This document shows, piece by piece, positions 31,353 to 39,148 of a stretch of 39,301 nucleotides of DNA; positions within the stretch are counted from its first letter, which is position 1; the number at the start of each line of letters is the position of its first letter. The DNA comes from a virus, in IMG/VR virus record IMGVR_UViG_3300035698_017222, positions 1-39,301 of that record, one strand, 5' to 3'. The notes under the pieces are model-generated. The model searched no databases. It saw only the letters and a list, made by a program, of their open reading frames with translations, and was not told the origin of the DNA. A program made the translations under genes and the position numbers.

Positions 31353-31883
31353 TCACATAGTCTCCTCACTAGTTTCGCATCCGCTAGCGCAGGAAGTTTG
31401 ATACTCAGTAGACTCTCTTCTAAGCTTCTCTGCACTAGCAAAAAAGAATATGGGGGTATCGGTATTTCCCAAGGTCCTGCCTATCTTCCAGGTTAATATC
31501 TCATACTCTGTATTATGTGTATGCAGAAAGCGATCCCCGACCTTAGCTAGCAATACTACCTCTTTAGACGTAGAATCCTGGGTGGCTAGACCAACTTCTA
31601 TCAAGTTAGGAACTGAAACTTGCAGGATGACGTCTCTGAGTTCTTCAATACCAAATACTGTGAGAGGGTATGCCTGCTCGGCTGGCAACACGAATGCTCT
31701 AAGCATTACAGGACTGCCGAAGGTCTTATCTACATCTACAATCTCATCATGTACATCATCTACATAATTCTCGTCCAACTCAAGCACTTTGTAGGCTACT
31801 TGCGGGAAGAATCTATCGCACCAATTCTTTGTTAGCAAGTACGCATGTGATACGTCTTCAAGATGTACGTAATTAGTGTCCAT
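31353..31883 (-). CDS. unknown head-tail joining module protein
   Basis: 176 residues. Acidic N-terminal half (LDENYVDDVHDEIVDVDKTFG), a beta-rich centre (RDVILQVSVPNLIEVG, EVVLLAKVGDRFLHTHN, EILTWKIGRT) and a short Cys-bearing tail (CASGCETSEETM). No family recognised. The HTHNTEYEILTW part resembles virion completion proteins in style only. The ATG overlaps the upstream stop. Confidence 0.5.
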   Translation of the reverse strand: MDTNYVHLEDVSHAYLLTKNWCDRFFPQVAYKVLELDENYVDDVHDEIVDVDKTFGSPVMLRAFVLPAEQAYPLTVFGIEELRDVILQVSVPNLIEVGLATQDSTSKEVVLLAKVGDRFLHTHNTEYEILTWKIGRTLGNTDTPIFFFASAEKLRRESTEYQTSCASGCETSEETM

Positions 31884-32872
31884 TATCCTATAATACTCAC
31901 GCCGTACTCAACCGCAGCTGCATAGTCGCCAGTAGTTGAAGTCCGGAGATGATCAGCCGCAGCTAGAAAAGCTTGATACTGATCATCTAGATTCATAAGT
32001 CTTCTAAATTCAGGATCATCCACCATCCACATAGCTAACTCTTCATATGCACCATCTACTTCAGGGACATTCCATTCATCTTGAAGACGCTGCAACAACG
32101 TCTGTATAGCGTCAATGCGGGCATCATCCATTGTGTAATCATCTATAGGCGTGTCATCGGCATTACTACCGAAGTCTGCATCGCCGAAGTCGTCCTGCTC
32201 AGTACGTACTCGCTTCTTCTCCTTTTTCTTCTTACGACGAGCACCAATCGGAGTTGCACCAAGTGGAACAGCGTAAGCTCCTACTGATCCGCTTCCAGTC
32301 ATCTCACCTACTAGTTCGTCTATAGCCTCATCCGAGATGCTCTCAAACTCTACTGGATAGCGAGAAGTGTATCGTCTCGGGCGTGGTGCTACAACTCGGA
32401 TGCGATCTACTACAAACATTTTCACCGTCTGTGCATTCTCGTCATGCGCGAACAAAACGGGGACTAATCTAGGTGGGTTGTCGTAGCCATCAACATGGAT
32501 AGAACGCATACGTAAAGAAAGTGGGTTCACGGTACGATACACAGGCTGACCCGTGGTGACCTTAGGGCGATAACGAATGCGAATCTTCTGCCGGTTGGCT
32601 GCAGCTTGCGCTATGTAGTCCACCATCTCTTTAGTGTCGTTATCTAGATCTTGATAAGGGCCAGCAGAGATACCTACGGCGGAGGGAGGTGGGGCGGCTA
32701 CTTCTTGAAGAAGACTATCAACTATAGTATCAGTAGCTCCGTCAATCCAATGTGAGGGTTTTAACTGCTGAAAATAGACGAGCTTCTGCTTCATACTCGA
32801 TGGCAAATCTAACACATCGAAGATAGAACCGGAACGATCGTAATGGGTAGTATACTCTTCACTGCTTAACAT
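31883..32872 (-). CDS. protein with WYL-like domain and acidic C-terminus
   Basis: 329 residues. Around residues 83-165 the pattern IAQAAANRQKIRIRYRPK, YRTVNPLSLRMRS, RLVPVLFAHD and MFVVDRIRVVAP resembles a WYL domain, a ligand-sensing fold usually found in transcription or defence regulators. A basic patch (RRKKKKEKKRVR) near 213-225 and an acidic helical region follow. It sits among neck genes, so it may be a virion protein that reuses the fold, or a regulator carried in the structural operon. The start has no clear ribosome site and overlaps the previous gene by 14 bp. Confidence 0.5.
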   Translation of the reverse strand: MLSSEEYTTHYDRSGSIFDVLDLPSSMKQKLVYFQQLKPSHWIDGATDTIVDSLLQEVAAPPPSAVGISAGPYQDLDNDTKEMVDYIAQAAANRQKIRIRYRPKVTTGQPVYRTVNPLSLRMRSIHVDGYDNPPRLVPVLFAHDENAQTVKMFVVDRIRVVAPRPRRYTSRYPVEFESISDEAIDELVGEMTGSGSVGAYAVPLGATPIGARRKKKKEKKRVRTEQDDFGDADFGSNADDTPIDDYTMDDARIDAIQTLLQRLQDEWNVPEVDGAYEELAMWMVDDPEFRRLMNLDDQYQAFLAAADHLRTSTTGDYAAAVEYGVSIIG

Positions 32873-33059
32873 TACATAATCTAATATGAAAACCTTTACA
32901 ATGTTGTGGACGATCTTCGCCTAGCCACACACAGCTAGCAGAAGGTCGCTTTGAATGGCAGCAAACAAAACTGCCGCCTATTGTGTGAATATGTGAACAG
33001 CACATCCATGCACTCTCGCCATACGGACAGGTCGAGTAGCTTGACGGTTCGTTCTTCAT
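32859..33059 (-). CDS. small Cys-rich protein
   Basis: 66 residues with eight Cys (TCPYGESAWMCCSH, FVCCHSKRPSASC, PQHCKGFHIRLC) and several His, so zinc binding is likely. GAGG lies about 10 nt before the ATG. No family recognised. Being short, it could be missed in other annotations. Confidence 0.5.
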   Translation of the reverse strand: MKNEPSSYSTCPYGESAWMCCSHIHTIGGSFVCCHSKRPSASCVWLGEDRPQHCKGFHIRLCNVKQ

Positions 33060-33087
33060 TGAAAAGTAACCTCAATGCTGACATCCC

Positions 33088-33807
33088 TTATCCCCACATA
33101 GGTAAGTAGCGAGCACGGCAACGTTTCTTCAATGACAATTCAATCTTATCTAAATCAGCTCGCGACTCAGCTGCGAGTTTATCTGCATCCGTCGTTAGAT
33201 TACCACCGGGCACTGGCAAAGTTGCAGAGAACTTACCCCTAACGTTAGCCAATCGCTCTTTAGTGTAAGCCAAAGCTGTTGTGATAAACTCAGCTTGTTC
33301 CCTATTGCGCCTACCTGCACTAAGGACACCCTCAAAGGTAAAATCCCGCGCAAGCGCGTAAAAGATGTCATAAGGGCCTGAAACACAATCTACGAAAAGC
33401 TGACCGTTGGTTTCGTCATAGTACCAATCTGCCTCTGTACCTCGTACACGTTGGTACATCTCATAGATACTTCTCATTAGGTACCACTCGCCGACTGGTA
33501 AGCTAGGGTAGACCATTCGATACATAACTTCAAAGATGTTCATGCGTGCAGCAGATCTATAACTCGCTGGGCGAAGTAACCTGACAAAATACACACCGTT
33601 GACGCCAGCAGGTAAGTCGATCACTACACTATCAGTCTGTTCCGTAAGCAAAACTGACTGTACAGTCATCATATAACGATTGAAGAGACGAGTAGCATCA
33701 TCAATCGCATCATTGATTTGATCATCCGTAACCTCAAGACGTACAGTTGGTCCGCCCAATCGACGCTTGAGGTAATCTCGAGTTTCTACTAATGAAGTTA
33801 TAGCCAT
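33088..33807 (-). CDS. neck/head completion protein
   Basis: About 239 residues starting at the ATG at 33807, which has GAGAGG 5 nt upstream; a GTG at 33813 is possible. The N-terminus YLKRRLGGPTVRLEVTDDQI then AIDDATRLFNRYM is typical of neck and connector proteins in T4-like and jumbo phages. The rest is mixed alpha/beta with a lysine-rich end (LSLKKRCRARYLPMWG). It would seal the portal vertex before tail docking. Confidence 0.65.
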   Translation of the reverse strand: MAITSLVETRDYLKRRLGGPTVRLEVTDDQINDAIDDATRLFNRYMMTVQSVLLTEQTDSVVIDLPAGVNGVYFVRLLRPASYRSAARMNIFEVMYRMVYPSLPVGEWYLMRSIYEMYQRVRGTEADWYYDETNGQLFVDCVSGPYDIFYALARDFTFEGVLSAGRRNREQAEFITTALAYTKERLANVRGKFSATLPVPGGNLTTDADKLAAESRADLDKIELSLKKRCRARYLPMWG

Positions 33808-33819
33808 ATGCACCTCTCA

Positions 33820-34560
33820 TCATGAAGATGGATGCTCTTTTGCGATATGCTGGTCTAGATGGTATTTTGCACTAGATTTATACTGCCTATCACAGTGAGG
33901 GCATTGCAGCGGTGTGCCAGTCTCTTCTGTCATTCCAGTAGAAGGTGGTGAAGCTTCAGCTACTTCAACAGGAGCGGCTACTTCAACAGGAGCGGCTACT
34001 TCAACAGGAGCGGCTACTTCAACAGGAGCAGCTACTTCAACAGGAGCAGCTACTACTCCAACAGGCGGAGCTACTTCAACAGTTGGTGCAACCTGTGGTA
34101 GTGGCCTTCCATGCAACTTTTGTTGCTGCAGTTTCTGTTGAGTAGTGACATCAATAGGCATCTTATGGTAAGTGCGTATGTGATTGTCGAAAGCAATCTT
34201 CGAGCCGGTGCGGAACATATCACAATGACAACAGTGATAGATGCCCGCTTTCTTAACATAATCGTGTGTGACTTCATCAGCTGCACCTTGCAGCTCAGAT
34301 AGCAAAGGTGGAGCAACTGGTGTACGTTGCTGTGCTTTACTGATGACTGGTGTGCGTGCTTGTGCGGCATGAGAGGGTGTAAGAGGCCGAGGTTTGGAAG
34401 GGTCAACTGACACAGGCACTCGCGTCAAGTTGCGTGGGCCACAAAAACGGCTAAACCAAGGATCCGTTGAACCGTGGCCAGGTGCGAATGTCACTTGATG
34501 GCCCTGCTTACCAGAGACCATCACGGGGAAGGGATTCTGATTGACGTAACGGTACTGCAT
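33820..34560 (-). CDS. C2H2 zinc-finger protein with repetitive linker
   Basis: 246 residues. Residues 1-48 (YVNQNPFPVMVSGKQG, STDPWFSRFCG) match the chimeric gene at 2312-2770. Two C2H2-type fingers are visible: YHCCHCDMF then HIRTYH near residue 108, and LQCPHCDRQY then HIAKEH near the C-terminus. Between them lies a Val-Pro-Glu-Ala linker made by an 18-bp DNA repeat. It directly follows the capsid gene, past a terminator, with its own AAAGGAG site. It could be a capsid-binding or DNA-binding head component. C2H2 fingers of this classical spacing are uncommon in phages. Confidence 0.78.
   Translation of the reverse strand: MQYRYVNQNPFPVMVSGKQGHQVTFAPGHGSTDPWFSRFCGPRNLTRVPVSVDPSKPRPLTPSHAAQARTPVISKAQQRTPVAPPLLSELQGAADEVTHDYVKKAGIYHCCHCDMFRTGSKIAFDNHIRTYHKMPIDVTTQQKLQQQKLHGRPLPQVAPTVEVAPPVGVVAAPVEVAAPVEVAAPVEVAAPVEVAAPVEVAEASPPSTGMTEETGTPLQCPHCDRQYKSSAKYHLDQHIAKEHPSS
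33959..34048 (-). repeat. five tandem 18-bp units in the zinc-finger gene
   Basis: Plus-strand unit GCTACTTCAACAGGAGCG, five copies (the last two end in A), encoding PVEVAA repeats. Length variation among relatives is likely. Confidence 0.95.
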
Positions 34561-34578
34561 GATCTAATGCTCCTTTCT

Positions 34579-34631
34579 AAAAAGCAAAGTGCTCGCAAGG
34601 ATGCCTCTCTCGAGGTGTGCTAGCGAGCACT
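34579..34631 (-). terminator. intrinsic terminator after the capsid gene
   Basis: A 9-bp stem AGTGCTCGC/GCGAGCACT (34588-34596 with 34623-34631) enclosing an inner CCTC/GAGG hairpin. On the minus strand it is followed by TTTGCTTTTT. It should separate the very high expression of capsid protein from downstream genes, with read-through possible. Confidence 0.75.
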
Positions 34632-34633
34632 AA

Positions 34634-34665
34634 ACTGCTGTCACACTTTAGACCCTAGCAGCAGT
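34634..34665 (-). terminator. second hairpin directly after the capsid stop
   Basis: 7-bp stem ACTGCTG/CAGCAGT with an 18-nt loop, 8 nt after the capsid stop and just before the terminator. It has no U tract of its own, so it may protect the 3' end of the capsid message. Confidence 0.5.
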
Positions 34666-34672
34666 CACCCTA

Positions 34673-36115
34673 TTACGGAGTGAAAGCTCCACCAGTCTGG
34701 GTGATCGACCCCGTAAGGTACATATTAGCATTGACGACCTTCAAACCTGCACGTTGGGCCATACCCTTACGTGAGATGAAGTCTTCAAGCATAATAGTCG
34801 GGGTGGTGTAGAGACCCAGATAGGGCGCGAAGATGTAACCCGTATCAAGGAACGAGTTACCCTTGTAGCCCATCAGGAATTCATCAGCAGGGTACGCAGG
34901 ATCCTTATACACTGTGAACTCACCGATAGTACCGATCTTCCGAATACCTGCAGTACCAGAAGCGGCATCGCTACCGGAACTTTGGAACTTCGCCAAGGTC
35001 TCAATGACGTTGCAAACGCCTACGCTTGCGACGAGCCAATTACCTTGCCTCCGTTGTGTGGCCGTGAAGATGGTATTGGAACCCTGTACGAGAGCATCGT
35101 AGAGAGATTCTTTATGCCAGATCCAAGGAACACTCGCGGGCGGAGTTCGGTTCCAGTTGACAACACCAGCAGCAGCAATCTGCCGGATATGACGAACGAT
35201 CTTGTAGTTGATCTCTTTGGCTAACTCGTTAGCCATGAAAGCAACTAACTCAACCTCGGCGTCGATGCCGTGGTAAGCTTTCAGGTCCTGCTGAGCTTCA
35301 AGCGACCAACGAGCTGCTAGCTTCTGCTCTCTGGCAGTAACCGGAGAGGAGGTTAGCAAGAGGTCAACTTCCGGAACGTCCGTGTTGGCCTCCATATCAT
35401 ACTCGTAATCGACCGTCACAGCCTGACCGTTAGCTACTGCAGCAGCGAACGTAAGGTTGTACGCACCGGTTGCGTAGTTGACCGTGTTTATGCCAGCGGC
35501 GATGTTACCAACGAGGACACCATTGCCGTCATCAGAAACAAACTGAGTACCATCACTGAAACGGATAGTACCAGCGCGAAGGGGGAGGTGAGCTAGCGTA
35601 CCAATGTAGTTAGCAATGGCGCCAGTTCCTGTTCCAGCCGCTTCTGCCTCCACTACTTCGTCAGTGTAGTGGAATTGCTGACCCGGACCCGATCGAGCGT
35701 CGAACATCCGACCACCGCGGTTGATGTTGCCCTTCTGGGTCCCGTAAAGGACATCGAAGTAAAAGACTAACCCAGTTGGCGCAGTCAACGGGTGTACCGT
35801 CACGAGTTCTGCAGCTACTAAGTTAGCGTACACGGCTCGCAGGATCGGAAAGACAAACTTCTCAAAGCTACCCACCTGGAGCATACGAGTGGTCTCATCA
35901 AGACCTCTCATCCACTTCAGGGTGTTTTCCATCAGAGTAGCTATGACTGCACGAGTCTCGCGTTGCTCTGGAGGAATACCTTCAAGAAAATTCACTTTCT
36001 TAGAACCTGAGAAACCACGGATTTGGGAACCCGGCATTGTCGACCACCGTTCTGCGAGAACGGTGCCTCGGGCCAACTGCTCATTCAGCAGATGTTTTGA
36101 GTTTTCCTGATCCAC
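34673..36115 (-). CDS. major capsid protein (T4 gp23-like, HK97 fold)
   Basis: 480 residues. The N-terminal helix region, then SFEKFVFPILRAVYANLVAAELVTVHPLTAPTGLVFYFDVLYGTQKG, is the hallmark of gp23-type capsid proteins. An inserted module near 181-245 (FSDGTQFVSDDGNG to TGAYNLTFAA) is shared with baseplate J. The C-terminal half includes NELAKEINYKIVRHIRQIA and GYIFAPYLGLYTTPTI. The start is GTG at 36115: an in-frame stop lies just upstream and GGAG is 7 nt before it; a nearby ATG is in another frame. N-terminal processing by the gp21-like protease is likely. Twin hairpins follow the stop. Confidence 0.95.
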   Translation of the reverse strand: MDQENSKHLLNEQLARGTVLAERWSTMPGSQIRGFSGSKKVNFLEGIPPEQRETRAVIATLMENTLKWMRGLDETTRMLQVGSFEKFVFPILRAVYANLVAAELVTVHPLTAPTGLVFYFDVLYGTQKGNINRGGRMFDARSGPGQQFHYTDEVVEAEAAGTGTGAIANYIGTLAHLPLRAGTIRFSDGTQFVSDDGNGVLVGNIAAGINTVNYATGAYNLTFAAAVANGQAVTVDYEYDMEANTDVPEVDLLLTSSPVTAREQKLAARWSLEAQQDLKAYHGIDAEVELVAFMANELAKEINYKIVRHIRQIAAAGVVNWNRTPPASVPWIWHKESLYDALVQGSNTIFTATQRRQGNWLVASVGVCNVIETLAKFQSSGSDAASGTAGIRKIGTIGEFTVYKDPAYPADEFLMGYKGNSFLDTGYIFAPYLGLYTTPTIMLEDFISRKGMAQRAGLKVVNANMYLTGSITQTGGAFTP

Positions 36116-36168
36116 GATTCATCTCCAATAATATGACATTGACAAAACAAAACAGCGTATATAAGAAG

Positions 36169-37647
36169 CTACACACGGCTTTCACCGAGGCGCTGCGCCA
36201 CTCCGCCCATGAGCGGATGAGACGGAACTGCCTCCTGTACCACTTCCTTCTTAGCCTTTTCTGCAGGGTTGTGAACCTCAGTGATAACATCGTCTGCAGG
36301 TTTGGCTGGGGTAGTTTGTACAGTACCGGCCTCTCGTAGCAATTCAACACTCTTCGTGACCTCATCGACAGTCTTGCACTCCATAAGTTTGCCCTTTGTC
36401 TTAGCCAACTCAGGTGCTTCGGCAATAGCTGCTTCAACAAAGTCTCGGATGCGCGACTTCTTGCACCTCTGGGCTAGTCCGTGAGCTAACTCTACAGCCA
36501 CGTCGCAACGCTTTTGTAGCGCTTCGTGTAACTTCTTCTCTTGGCGGCAACGCTTTTGTAGCGCTTCGTGTAACTTCTTCTCTTGGCGGCAACGCTTGAG
36601 AAGTTTGTCAGCCATTGATGCAGCAAGTTTATACTTGCGCATCAACTTGCTGTCTTGAACAACCAGCGCAGTGGGTTTAGCAGCTAGCTCCTCTGGAGCC
36701 AGCTGAGCTTGGGCTTCAGCCCTAAGGGCACGATCGGCAAGGCACTCCATGAGCTTAGCAATAGCAGTAGATTGCATTCTACGTCTCCTAGTTAGTTGGG
36801 AACGACTATCAGTTTGTTTTGGTAGTGCAAGTTTAGGATGCACTTTTTTCTCTATAACAGTTGTAAGCTGCTTTGATTGGCTATCGACGAGTTTCTTGAG
36901 AGCGTCGGCTTCCTTAGCTGGGTACTTGCTAGTACCGTCAGCCAACACTTGGCTAGCTGAAAGCAAACGATCTTGGAACTCTACAAGTGGCGTCACCTCC
37001 ATTGCGTTGGCTTTCTCCACTATATCGTGAGCCTGTTTGACTATCTCGCGAACGTCTACACCTTCGCTAGCAGACGTAAGTTGTACTGGTTCCGGCGTAG
37101 CTTCTGTCACCGATGGTGCGTAAACGAAGTCCCACGTGTCGACTTCGTAGTTATCCTGTACTATATCTACCCCTTCAGCATCCTTAACAACATCCCCTCT
37201 CCCGCGGGAGGAGATACCAACTGGGATACCACAAGTGTAAAGCTCTTGCAATATCTGGCCCATACCCGTGTTGAGTACCATTGCCGAGCCACAAACGTAG
37301 TTGCCTGCAGCCACTCCGTACTTATTGCTCTCACTCAGCTCTTCTTGCCACACGTTCTCTACCAAGTGAGAGACTCTACCCAAATGAGTAACACCACTCT
37401 CAGGGTGCTCTAACTCGCCCAACACTGAACGGCCCTTTAGGCGAGACATAAACGCTGCCTGCTCAGCTAAGTTCTTATTCCAAACAGAAGCTGGGTATCT
37501 ACGGTTGTTCTCATTCTTAGCGTCTATCTTTTGGAAGACACCTTCGACGCGGAGTCTTTTGCTAGCACCCTCGCCAATCCACTCAGTTATCGGCGTCTTA
37601 GTGACGATAGGGGCATTAGTTTCTGCCAAAACTCTAGCGGTGACCAT
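36169..37647 (-). CDS. prohead core protease (gp21-like) with scaffold-like C-terminus
   Basis: 492 residues, about twice the length of T4 gp21. Residues 30-190 are the protease: LRVEGVFQKIDAKNENNRRYP, GELEHPES with His81, and GIPVGISSRGRG with Ser146 or Ser147 as nucleophile. From about 230 it becomes a long charged, helical region rich in Lys, Glu and Ala, with a perfect 14-residue duplication, resembling a gp22-type scaffold. No separate scaffold gene is seen nearby, so protease and scaffold may be one polypeptide that degrades itself. GGAGG lies upstream. The gene overlaps the one before it by 61 bp. Confidence 0.86.
   Translation of the reverse strand: MVTARVLAETNAPIVTKTPITEWIGEGASKRLRVEGVFQKIDAKNENNRRYPASVWNKNLAEQAAFMSRLKGRSVLGELEHPESGVTHLGRVSHLVENVWQEELSESNKYGVAAGNYVCGSAMVLNTGMGQILQELYTCGIPVGISSRGRGDVVKDAEGVDIVQDNYEVDTWDFVYAPSVTEATPEPVQLTSASEGVDVREIVKQAHDIVEKANAMEVTPLVEFQDRLLSASQVLADGTSKYPAKEADALKKLVDSQSKQLTTVIEKKVHPKLALPKQTDSRSQLTRRRRMQSTAIAKLMECLADRALRAEAQAQLAPEELAAKPTALVVQDSKLMRKYKLAASMADKLLKRCRQEKKLHEALQKRCRQEKKLHEALQKRCDVAVELAHGLAQRCKKSRIRDFVEAAIAEAPELAKTKGKLMECKTVDEVTKSVELLREAGTVQTTPAKPADDVITEVHNPAEKAKKEVVQEAVPSHPLMGGVAQRLGESRV
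36506..36589 (-). repeat. perfect 42-bp tandem duplication in the scaffold region
   Basis: Two identical 42-bp copies (36506-36547, 36548-36589), each encoding 14 residues around RQEKKLHEALQKRC. Being perfect, it is recent. It lengthens the coiled region by two turns of heptad pattern. Confidence 0.97.
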
Positions 37648-37988
37648 TTGGTACTACCTCCAGTTCCTACAAGTACTGTGGGTACTCTCAACTTTCTTCC
37701 CGGGAAGACTTCGTCGACAGCAGCCCTAGACACGATCAAAGCTTCATCAGTTGTGACGTTGTAGTGGACAGCATAGAAGTTCCATACCATAGTCACAACA
37801 TGCCACGGATCGCTACAACCTAACATTCCTAGATACATTTCAGTATCTGCCGGAGTGAGTTTGTAACTCTGCTTGTCCGGCATATGAACAATCACACAAG
37901 TCGCTCTTGGCCGGCGTGATAGAACTACTTCTTGCGGCGCTGGCTCAACCGGCGGGAATCTAAGGACTTTCGATTTAGTTGTTGCCAA
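37587..37988 (-). CDS. unknown protein upstream of the prohead protease
   Basis: 133 residues from a TTG start at 37988, supported by GGAG 8 nt upstream and only 2 bases after the previous stop. Mixed alpha/beta (ATCVIVHMPDKQSYKLTPADTEMYLGML, DPWHVVTMVWNFYAV). No family recognised. The place before the protease suggests a head assembly role. Confidence 0.6.
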   Translation of the reverse strand: MATTKSKVLRFPPVEPAPQEVVLSRRPRATCVIVHMPDKQSYKLTPADTEMYLGMLGCSDPWHVVTMVWNFYAVHYNVTTDEALIVSRAAVDEVFPGRKLRVPTVLVGTGGSTKWSPLEFWQKLMPLSSLRRR

Positions 37989-37990
37989 TA

Positions 37991-38674
37991 CTACTGCTCC
38001 GCCATAAAGTCAAAGAGCTCCGGCGCTACATGCGGAAACAGCAACTGCAACCAACTCTTGTAAGAGCTGCTACCTTCTAGGAGAGTAACCTCCTGCATGA
38101 GAGCGGAAGCATCTACTTTACCACCTTCTTGCACAATCTTAGACTCACTGTTGAGTTCCATCTTATTGTAGAACTCTAACAAGAAGAGCGAGACTAACAA
38201 TGGATCAACGAGGCCTTCTTCTTTCGCCAATACATTGTAAGTCTGCAACACATTCTCAACACCCTTGAATTGCTCTTCATCCAAACCCGGAATGAGAAGC
38301 ACTTGACCTTCAAGAAGCTTCCAAACGATCGAGTGCCCACTATCTTTGAGTTGCTGCAAGAGAGCTGGTCTTTGCTCATTAGGCACCTCTTCGATAGAGA
38401 AGACGCAATCCTTCTGGTCAGCTATCTCATCGGCCGCGGCTGCAGCTTCGACGATCAAACGGATCGGCCAACCACTCAAGGCCATGTCCTCTTTAGCAAG
38501 ACCTAGGCGCTTCATCACGATGCTCATGACGTAGTCCCAGCCGCCCTTGCCGTTTTCTTTGATCCTGCCGTACTTGCCTTTGACAGATTCTTTGGCTTGG
38601 TCCCAATAGCGTTCAGCTGTTGCTAAGGACACACCAGCACGCTTGGCTAATGATTTCAGTGTTTTAGAAGGCAT
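37991..38674 (-). CDS. unknown head-module protein with HTH-like N-terminus
   Basis: 227 residues. The N-terminus KTLKSLAKRAGVSLATAERYWDQAKE has the look of a short helix-turn-helix or phage-typical SLAK...W domain seen in portal-adjacent proteins. The rest is helical and acidic (DEIADQKDCVFSIEEVPNEQ, LLIPGLDEEQFKGVENVLQTY). It lies between decoration-like and protease genes. Function unknown. Confidence 0.55.
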   Translation of the reverse strand: MPSKTLKSLAKRAGVSLATAERYWDQAKESVKGKYGRIKENGKGGWDYVMSIVMKRLGLAKEDMALSGWPIRLIVEAAAAADEIADQKDCVFSIEEVPNEQRPALLQQLKDSGHSIVWKLLEGQVLLIPGLDEEQFKGVENVLQTYNVLAKEEGLVDPLLVSLFLLEFYNKMELNSESKIVQEGGKVDASALMQEVTLLEGSSSYKSWLQLLFPHVAPELFDFMAEQ

Positions 38675-38688
38675 ACTCTTGGTCTCCG

Positions 38689-39135
38689 TTAGGCGTTGAT
38701 CGGAGCGCGTGAAGTGCTCTCAAACTTTCCTTCGACGTCAACTTGGCCACCAGCACCAGTGTTGACACTTATAACTTGGACAAACTGATTGCCCCCACGT
38801 ACCACGAAGTCTAACACACCCTCAGCACCAGGCTGGAGCGTCAGAGAGGCTACTCCAGCAGCAGCTCCTTGGCCGACGCAAGTAGCATATGTAGCTACAC
38901 CACCTGCGACAGATTCTTGTGCACGGATAGTCAAGACGCCAACTTTAGCAGCTGGTGCAGGATCAGAGTAGCCAGCAAGCAATGCGTTGTCTGGTACTCC
39001 TTTGTTACGGGCACGCAAACTAAAACGCCGGTTGCCAGCGTCACCTTCAATCTGGAACGGACCAAAAAGAACAGTGTTTGCACTACCACCCGCTGGGCCA
39101 GTAGTGGCACGCATTTCTTCACCGATTACGATCAT
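38689..39135 (-). CDS. capsid decoration-like structural protein
   Basis: 148 residues, small, beta-rich and Gly/Ala/Val-rich (NTVLFGPFQIEGDAGNRRFSLRAR, FVQVISVNTGAGGQVDVEGKF). The composition and place in the head module suggest a decoration or stabilising protein. A strong AAGGAG site points to high expression. No family signature. Confidence 0.5.
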   Translation of the reverse strand: MIVIGEEMRATTGPAGGSANTVLFGPFQIEGDAGNRRFSLRARNKGVPDNALLAGYSDPAPAAKVGVLTIRAQESVAGGVATYATCVGQGAAAGVASLTLQPGAEGVLDFVVRGGNQFVQVISVNTGAGGQVDVEGKFESTSRAPINA

Positions 39136-39148
39136 TATTAGCTACTCC

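Noticed and set aside
33959-34048. CRISPR-like array
   Set aside because: Contiguous 18-bp units without spacers, in frame within a gene.
33914-34145. Plus-strand frames of Leu-Gln or Ala-Thr repeats
   Set aside because: They are antisense readings of the 18-bp repeat in the zinc-finger gene.
36081-36440. 119-codon minus-strand frame at the end of the protease-scaffold gene
   Set aside because: Shadow of the protease-scaffold frame, Arg/Leu-rich by frame effect, without its own start signals.
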